Part shown: positions 4,908 to 9,340 of the stretch, piece after piece | Layout of the letters: each line of letters starts with the position of its first letter | Position numbering within the stretch: position 1 is the first letter of the stretch | Source of the DNA: UBA2336 sp964597075 | GTDB lineage: Bacteria; Bacteroidota; Bacteroidia; Cytophagales; Cyclobacteriaceae | DNA length: 9,340 bases | Assembly: GCA_964597075.1 (NCBI GenBank) | Contig: CAZQXC010000100.1 | Location: 1-9,340 of the forward strand | Reading direction: 5' to 3' | Translations under genes and position numbers: made by a program | Notes under the pieces: model-generated | Database searches by the model: none | Told to the model about the DNA's origin: nothing | Seen by the model: only the letters and a program-made list of their open reading frames with translations

Positions 4908-6986
4908 TTAAAGTTTAGTTACAAAAGCTCCCTGATGTAAAACTGAATACACGGGTAAATTGAATTCATCAGCTTGTTTCATAATTTTAATTGCGGTATA
5001 CATGGAGTTGCTGCTATCAATAATAAGTTGTTTACAGGTAAGTTGAGACAGTTTGCTAATATCCCTGATACTGTTTCCACTGAGTACAATATAATCAACT
5101 TCCATTCCTTCAGGAAAGAAAAAATTATCAGCTGTAACCTGAAGAATAAGATGATTCTTCCATGCAAATAACCGTCCACCATCTTGTTGACTCATGAAGG
5201 TTATTTCATCGGTATGTACGCTCTGGATACCGCTGATCAACCGATTAGGCTGGATATGGAACCGCATTCGTTCACGATCGTTCAATAATACGGAGTCCGC
5301 CATAAAAAAAGATTGACCGAAAGCCGTCCACTCCAACGCACTGTGTCCTGAAACCTTATACACCAGAAATTTTTCATGGTTTACTTCAGCCTTGTAGTGG
5401 TGCCATTGAACAATTCCGAATATAAGTCCACAACAACCAAGTGCTACTGCAAAAGCAAATTTTCGATATTGAAGCAACAGCAAACCTGAAATAAGTATAC
5501 CTATCAACAGCCAACTTTGAAACGTTGTAATGTAAATGTTATTAATCAAGCTATACGGTAATTGCTCTACCAAAAAGACCAGGTAATTCAAAAGCCAAAG
5601 AATAAACTCGAAAACCAAACCTACTACATAGGCAACAGGTGTAAGGGCACTTACGGTCAAAAGAAGAATGCCTAATGCCAGCGATAAAAAGGCACCCGGT
5701 ATTACAAATAAGTTGGAGAATAAAAAGTAAACCGGAAACTGATGAAAATAAAGCAGGCCCAATGAAAAGGTTGCCAATTGTGCGGCAATGGAAACGCAGG
5801 TAATCTGCCAGACCTTATCGAAGAAGAGTGTAGAAGGTTGCCACAACCAGTATAATTTTGGTTGAATGTACACTATGCCTATTACAGCCAGGAATGACAG
5901 CTGGAATCCTACCGACATAATCAAATATGGTTCCCATACTAACAAAATGAAAGCTGCTACTGCCAGCGTGTTATAAATATTAGTGCGGTAATTCAAGGGT
6001 CTCGCTAATGCAATAACTGAAAACATGGTGACTGCACGAAGCACCGAAGGTGATAATCCGGTAACAAAAGCATACGACCACAACACTACTAGACTAATAA
6101 AAGCCAATGCCCACTTGCCATGACGCCACTTACGCAAAGGCTTAAAAACAACCATTATGATGATGTATATAATACCTACGTGCAAACCTGAAACTGCCAG
6201 CACATGCATGGCACCTGATGATGCATAAGCCTGCATAAGATCATTATCCAGCCCATCCTTTACACCTAAAACCAAAGCGGCAGCAACAGCCCGCTGTTGA
6301 TCATCAGAAACATGTCTGGCAAAAACATCTTCTGCCCATTTGCGTACATGAAAAGAATATGCAACGATAGAACTTGGAGGAGTATTCGCTACATAGTGCA
6401 CGCGATCACCACGCAAAAAATGTTGATGGTAAATTTTTCGGAATGATAGAAAGCGTTTATAGTTGAATTCACCAGGATTGGCGGGGCCTTGTAATTCTTG
6501 CGGAGCGCCAACTATTAAAAGTTGGTCACCATATGGAAAGGGTTCATTAAAATCCTGGCGCGAAAAGTAAAGCATAATTTTTCCATAGCATGACTGCCAC
6601 GCAACACCATCATAAACCTGCTGAACAATGGCCTCCACTTTCCAGGTCTTTTCCTTTTCCTCCGAATATCCTGAAATAACGGCTGCATATCTTTCAATCG
6701 GTGCAGTAATCTGACTGAGATGATCCGGCCTTCGAAAGTCGGTATGGAACATGGTGTTGACATACCCGGCCAAAAATATCGCCATCAATCCAACAAATCC
6801 TGTACTAAATGGTTTAAAATCACGGGTAAGCTTCCAATTCAGTAAAAAATAAAGCACCACTAATCCAACCAAGGCCGATAAAGCAAAACCCTCAGGTAAG
6901 CAATCGGACTGATAGATGCCCAGCAAAATACCGGCAATAAAAAAGAATACAATTCGGACGAAGGTATAGGGTGTCCAGAAAAACAT
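4908..6986 (-). CDS. comEC: ComEC/Rec2-family DNA uptake channel protein
   Basis: A 692-aa polytopic inner-membrane protein that should carry single-stranded DNA across the cytoplasmic membrane during natural transformation. Two or three hydrophobic segments open the protein (8-75). A soluble OB-like region follows (about 95-200) with the conserved NPGEFNYKRFLSF (170-182). The competence domain has the signature HVLAVSGLHVGIIY (261-274) and GLSPSVLRAVTMF (310-322), with a series of membrane helices to about 527. The C-terminal part (about 538-692) sits where many ComEC proteins have a metallo-beta-lactamase domain. Here I see only a vestigial pattern (VDYIVLSGNS, CKQLIIDSSNS) and no HxHxDH motif. 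It is tightly coupled to the downstream hydratase (7 bases) and starts 60 bases after the phoH stop. Length and layout fit Bacteroidota ComEC. Whether this strain is transformable cannot be told. Confidence 0.93.
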   Translation of the reverse strand: MFFWTPYTFVRIVFFFIAGILLGIYQSDCLPEGFALSALVGLVVLYFLLNWKLTRDFKPFSTGFVGLMAIFLAGYVNTMFHTDFRRPDHLSQITAPIERYAAVISGYSEEKEKTWKVEAIVQQVYDGVAWQSCYGKIMLYFSRQDFNEPFPYGDQLLIVGAPQELQGPANPGEFNYKRFLSFRKIYHQHFLRGDRVHYVANTPPSSIVAYSFHVRKWAEDVFARHVSDDQQRAVAAALVLGVKDGLDNDLMQAYASSGAMHVLAVSGLHVGIIYIIIMVVFKPLRKWRHGKWALAFISLVVLWSYAFVTGLSPSVLRAVTMFSVIALARPLNYRTNIYNTLAVAAFILLVWEPYLIMSVGFQLSFLAVIGIVYIQPKLYWLWQPSTLFFDKVWQITCVSIAAQLATFSLGLLYFHQFPVYFLFSNLFVIPGAFLSLALGILLLTVSALTPVAYVVGLVFEFILWLLNYLVFLVEQLPYSLINNIYITTFQSWLLIGILISGLLLLQYRKFAFAVALGCCGLIFGIVQWHHYKAEVNHEKFLVYKVSGHSALEWTAFGQSFFMADSVLLNDRERMRFHIQPNRLISGIQSVHTDEITFMSQQDGGRLFAWKNHLILQVTADNFFFPEGMEVDYIVLSGNSIRDISKLSQLTCKQLIIDSSNSMYTAIKIMKQADEFNLPVYSVLHQGAFVTKL

Positions 6987-7046
6987 GAATGAAGATAACG
7001 AAAAGATTCTTTTCCTTTATGAATGGATTTACGCTAATCCGTTTAG

Positions 7047-7997
7047 CTAGGGTGTATTATCCTTCTTCGCGTAGGCATCAATAATATCGCGTACCAGTTT
7101 ATGCCTGATTACATCCTTCTCGGAAAGTTCAATAACCCCTATTCCTTTAACGCCCTTAAGGATGCTGACCGCTTCATGCAAGCCAGAACTTTGTTTTCTG
7201 GGTAAATCAACCTGAGAGCTGTCACCCGTAACAATCATTTTTGAATCCGGTCCCATGCGCGTAAGTACCATCTTCATCTGCATGGGTGTTGTGTTTTGTG
7301 CTTCATCCAACAAAATAAAAGCATTATGAAGCGTACGTCCGCGCATAAAAGCTAAAGGTGCTATTTCAATAATTTCGCGTTCCATATAATACTGGAGCTT
7401 TTCAAAAGGAATCATATCATTGAGTCCGTCATAAATAGGCCGTAGATAAGGATCAATCTTTTCCTTTAAATCCCCAGGTAAAAATCCCAGGTTCTCCCCT
7501 GCTTCAACAGCCGGCCGAGTGATAACTATTTTTTTTACCTGCTTATTCTTTAATGCCCGAACGGCTAAGGCTACTGAAATATACGTTTTACCTGTACCAG
7601 CAGGACCAAGAGCAAATACTAAATCATTATCCTTAACCAACTGAACAAGTTTTTGCTGGTTAGGTGTTTTCGCCTTTATGGGTGTACCCTTGGTACCGTG
7701 TAGAATTAAATCATCACCGGAAGCTTCCCCTTGAACGATTTCCTTCTCGCGGGAAATATAGTTAAGTACATTCTCTTCCGTTATGCGTCCAAAGCGATGG
7801 AAATGATCCAGCAGGGATTGTACGATATCATCAATCTGAACGATTTCATCTGTACTTCCTTTTACCATAAGCTGATTACCCCGGGCAACTATTCTGCTTT
7901 TCGGAAAGGCAGCAGCCAGTTCGGTAATGTTCTTGTTTTCAATTCCAAGGAAATCTACCAGTGGAACATTTTCGAGGGTAATAATTTTTTCTATCAA
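7047..7997 (-). CDS. phoH: PhoH-family ATPase (PhoH-like protein)
   Basis: A 316-aa cytoplasmic ATPase of the PhoH/YbeZ type, linked in other bacteria to RNA metabolism and ribosome maturation, often together with YbeY. The N-terminal 75 residues look like the RNA-binding KH-like segment (RIVARGNQLMVKG, 35-47). The P-loop domain has TPNQQKLVQLV (111-121), Walker A GPAGTGKT (131-138), TRPAVEAGENLGFLPGD (160-176), Walker B with DEAQN (231-235), and the sensor-like VTGDSSQVDLP (256-266). The tail LVRDIIDAYA (301-310) is characteristic. Length is normal for the family. It is the first minus-strand gene of the phoH-comEC-hydratase run and starts 93 bases from the divergent SAM hydrolase-like gene. 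The YbeY gene is not in the window. In vivo function of the family is only partly known. Confidence 0.95.
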   Translation of the reverse strand: MIEKIITLENVPLVDFLGIENKNITELAAAFPKSRIVARGNQLMVKGSTDEIVQIDDIVQSLLDHFHRFGRITEENVLNYISREKEIVQGEASGDDLILHGTKGTPIKAKTPNQQKLVQLVKDNDLVFALGPAGTGKTYISVALAVRALKNKQVKKIVITRPAVEAGENLGFLPGDLKEKIDPYLRPIYDGLNDMIPFEKLQYYMEREIIEIAPLAFMRGRTLHNAFILLDEAQNTTPMQMKMVLTRMGPDSKMIVTGDSSQVDLPRKQSSGLHEAVSILKGVKGIGVIELSEKDVIRHKLVRDIIDAYAKKDNTP

Positions 7998-8090
7998 ACT
8001 AAGTAAGCTTTTTGAATCGCTGAATATATGCGTTAAAAGTGTTTATTTTGTTGCCGTAAACATACAAAAGAACACGGGGAGCATCAATAC
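7998..8090. promoter_or_regulatory. Divergent intergenic region between phoH and the DUF62 gene
   Basis: These 93 bases separate two genes that start in opposite directions, so both promoters should lie here. The stretch is AT-rich, with TATTTTG at 8044-8050 on the plus strand as a partial match to the Bacteroidota -7 box, but no well-spaced -33 TTG goes with it. I see no riboswitch or clear operator. Confidence 0.35.
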
Positions 8091-8864
8091 ATGGCCATTA
8101 TTACCCTGCTGACAGATTCCGGAGAAAGTGACCATTATGTGGCCGCCATTAAGGCAAAAATACTATCCACCAATCCCGGTCTCAATATTATTGATATTAC
8201 CCACCGCATTCCACCATGCGACCTTGCTCACGCTGCATTTGTTCTGCGGGGTGTGTTCAGAGAATTTCCGAAAGGTACGGTTCACCTGGTGGGCGTTCAT
8301 GCCACAGGTAATCGTGACGATGCAGCTATTGCCGTGCAAGTGGAGGATCACTATTTTGTCGGAGCCGATAATGGATTGTTTGGTTTAGTTACCGATAGGC
8401 CTCATCAAAAAGTGATGGAATTAAATCTCATTCCGAACACAACTACTACTTTTCCGGAAAAAGATATTTTCGCCCCTGCCGCAGCTAAACTGGCCAGTGG
8501 TGTAAACATTACTTCCTTAGGTAAATCCATACCGACTTTTAAAAAAATGATTGACCGGCAGATGAAAGCCACCAAAAAGCAAATAACCGGTCATGTATGG
8601 CGGGTGGATAATTTTGGCAACCTTGTTACCAACATCACACAAGAGGCATTTGATATTCTTAGCAAAGGAAAAACATACACCATTCAGTTTGGAGGTGAAA
8701 AATTCAGAAAGGTTCATACACTTTATAATCAGGCTGAAGAGGGTGAATGCTTTATTCTGTTTAACAGCTCCGGTTTGCTGGAGATTGGTATCTATAAAGG
8801 AAACGCATCGGAACTACTGGGTTTGAATTATGACAGTATGGTGAATATTATTTTTGATGAGTAA
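8091..8864 (+). CDS. SAM hydrolase-like protein (DUF62 / SAM hydroxide adenosyltransferase family) with altered active site
   Basis: A 257-aa protein with the two-domain DUF62 fold. Classical members hydrolyse S-adenosylmethionine to adenosine and methionine, and relatives are chlorinases and fluorinases. Fold motifs present: LLTDSGESDHYVAAIK (6-21; usual TTDFG..D.YV), IIDITHRIPPCDL.HAAFVL (33-52), HYFVGADNGLFGLV (87-100), DNFGNLVTNI (173-182) and FNSSGLLEIGIYKGNAS (224-240). The usual VDPGVG is replaced by VHATG (69-73), so the catalytic Asp position is H70. The usual FHGRDIFAP reads FPEKDIFAP (121-129), so the catalytic His is P122. R75 is kept. SAM may still bind, but standard hydroxide transfer is doubtful. 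No halogenase-type insertion is apparent. The start ATG is the first in frame and aligns with the family N terminus. It is followed 42 bases later by the ABM-fold gene, probably cotranscribed. Confidence 0.88.
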   Translation: MAIITLLTDSGESDHYVAAIKAKILSTNPGLNIIDITHRIPPCDLAHAAFVLRGVFREFPKGTVHLVGVHATGNRDDAAIAVQVEDHYFVGADNGLFGLVTDRPHQKVMELNLIPNTTTTFPEKDIFAPAAAKLASGVNITSLGKSIPTFKKMIDRQMKATKKQITGHVWRVDNFGNLVTNITQEAFDILSKGKTYTIQFGGEKFRKVHTLYNQAEEGECFILFNSSGLLEIGIYKGNASELLGLNYDSMVNIIFDE

Positions 8865-8906
8865 CTAGCATGGTTAATAACTACGTTCTCTTTAACTAAC
8901 TAAGCA

Positions 8907-9200
8907 ATGCTGATCCGAATTGTACGTATGCATTTTACAGAAGCTGGAGTGGACGAATTCCTGCAGATCTTCCATAAGAACAAAGAAGCTATCCGTAATT
9001 TTGAAGGCTGTACCCACTTGCAGTTACTAAAGGATCTGAATGATCCAAATACCTACACCACCTTAAGTTATTGGAGTAATGAAGAAAGCCTGAATCGCTA
9101 TCGAAAATCAGAGCTATTTAGTAATGTTTGGGGTCGCGTTAAAACGCTTTTTTCTGAACGATCGCAAGCTTTTTCACTCACAAAATTTATTGAGCTGTAA
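8907..9200 (+). CDS. Antibiotic biosynthesis monooxygenase (ABM) domain protein
   Basis: A 97-aa single-domain protein of the dimeric alpha/beta-barrel (ferredoxin-like) superfamily. The pattern is a first strand MLIRIVRMHF (1-10), helix VDEFLQIFHKNKEAIRNF (15-32), strand GCTHLQLLKDLNDP (34-47), strand TYTTLSYWSNEESLNRYRKSELF (49-71), which is the typical W-x-x-x-E-x-L-x-x-Y-x-x-S signature, and a closing helix and strand. The family includes cofactor-free oxygenases, heme-degrading IsdG-type enzymes and many proteins of unknown function, so the name should not be read as a role in antibiotic synthesis. No signal peptide is present. It follows the DUF62 gene on the same strand by 42 bases with no terminator between. 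A tRNA promoter candidate begins right after its stop codon. Confidence 0.85.
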   Translation: MLIRIVRMHFTEAGVDEFLQIFHKNKEAIRNFEGCTHLQLLKDLNDPNTYTTLSYWSNEESLNRYRKSELFSNVWGRVKTLFSERSQAFSLTKFIEL

Positions 9201-9232
9201 TTGTGTCCGAAGCAAACTTTATACATATTTGC
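9201..9232 (+). promoter_or_regulatory. Bacteroidota-type promoter candidate for tRNA-Leu
   Basis: TTG (9201-9203) is followed after 20 bases by CATATTTGC (9224-9232), one mismatch from TAnnTTTGC, the -7 box used by the primary sigma factor of Bacteroidota. The spacing is as expected. The tRNA would begin about 50 bases after the predicted start point. The -33 element begins directly after the ABM-gene stop codon. Confidence 0.5.
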
Positions 9233-9285
9233 AGCCCTGAATAAGGGGGCGTAAACAACCTTCATGTCTTGGAAATCTTGTTTCT

Positions 9286-9340
9286 GCCCGGATGGCGGAA
9301 TTGGTAGACGCGTTGGTCTCAAACACCAATGGTAGCAATA
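9286..9340 (+). tRNA. tRNA-Leu (anticodon CAA), 3' truncated by window end
   Basis: The acceptor 5' strand is GCCCGGA (9286-9292). It is followed by the D-arm GGCGGAATTGGTAGACGC region typical of tRNA-Leu, and an anticodon stem TTGGT/ACCAA (9313-9317 and 9325-9329). The loop CTCAAAC holds anticodon CAA at 9320-9322, which reads UUG. The sequence after the stem (TGGTAGCAATA) enters a long variable arm, as expected for a class II tRNA. The T-arm and acceptor 3' strand lie beyond the window. Confidence 0.95.

Noticed and set aside
8091..8864. Reading the DUF62 protein as a true chlorinase or fluorinase
   Set aside because: The halogenase-specific insertion is not apparent and the surrounding genes give no halometabolite pathway; the label comes only from family naming.
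9234..9251. GCCCT...AGGGGGC as a terminator after the ABM-fold gene
   Set aside because: The stem is only 4-5 pairs, no T-run follows, and it lies in the expected tRNA leader.
9098..9322. Minus-strand open frame of 74 codons
   Set aside because: It is antisense to the ABM-fold gene and runs into the tRNA gene; a shadow frame.

Overview
The window looks like a chromosomal stretch of a Bacteroidota bacterium, probably of the Cytophagales type. The signs are moderate GC, AT-rich start regions without clear Shine-Dalgarno sequences, a Bacteroidota-style promoter (TTG about 20 bases upstream of a near-TAnnTTTGC box) in front of a tRNA gene, a signal peptide ending in FAQ, and gene versions typical of the phylum (a long RecQ without HRDC, a ComEC without a recognisable metallo-beta-lactamase site). 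A run of exactly 10 N at 499-508 marks a scaffold gap, so the sequence is a draft or metagenome assembly.

Layout: (1) 1-587, + strand: the 3' part of a probable outer-membrane beta-barrel protein, interrupted by the N-run. The frame after the gap shows that the true gap is not 10 bases. (2) 627-2546, - strand: a RecQ-family helicase that converges on gene 1. (3) 2547-3183: 637 bases without a gene, packed with inverted repeats. These are a REP-like palindrome just upstream of recQ, a roughly 310-bp composite inverted repeat with a terminator-like hairpin at its centre, a perfect 24-bp palindrome and a long stem-loop. (4) 3184-7997, - strand: four genes read in the order phoH, comEC, enoyl-CoA hydratase/isomerase and a solute-binding protein. 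The comEC-hydratase junction is only 7 bases, so these two are almost certainly cotranscribed; phoH and the solute-binding protein may belong to the same unit. (5) 7998-8090: a divergent intergenic region. (6) 8091-9200, + strand: a SAM hydrolase-like (DUF62) protein with altered active-site motifs, then a small antibiotic biosynthesis monooxygenase (ABM)-fold protein. (7) 9201-9340: a promoter candidate and the first 55 bases of a tRNA-Leu(CAA) that runs off the window.

Most genes are housekeeping or conserved accessory functions: DNA repair (RecQ), DNA uptake (ComEC), an RNA-associated ATPase (PhoH), acyl-CoA metabolism and solute binding. There is no sign of a defence island, prophage, CRISPR array or complete insertion sequence. 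The most unusual items are the palindrome-rich intergenic region and the DUF62 protein, which keeps the fold motifs but lacks two of the three residues known to activate water in the family. I do not see a clear new multi-gene system.
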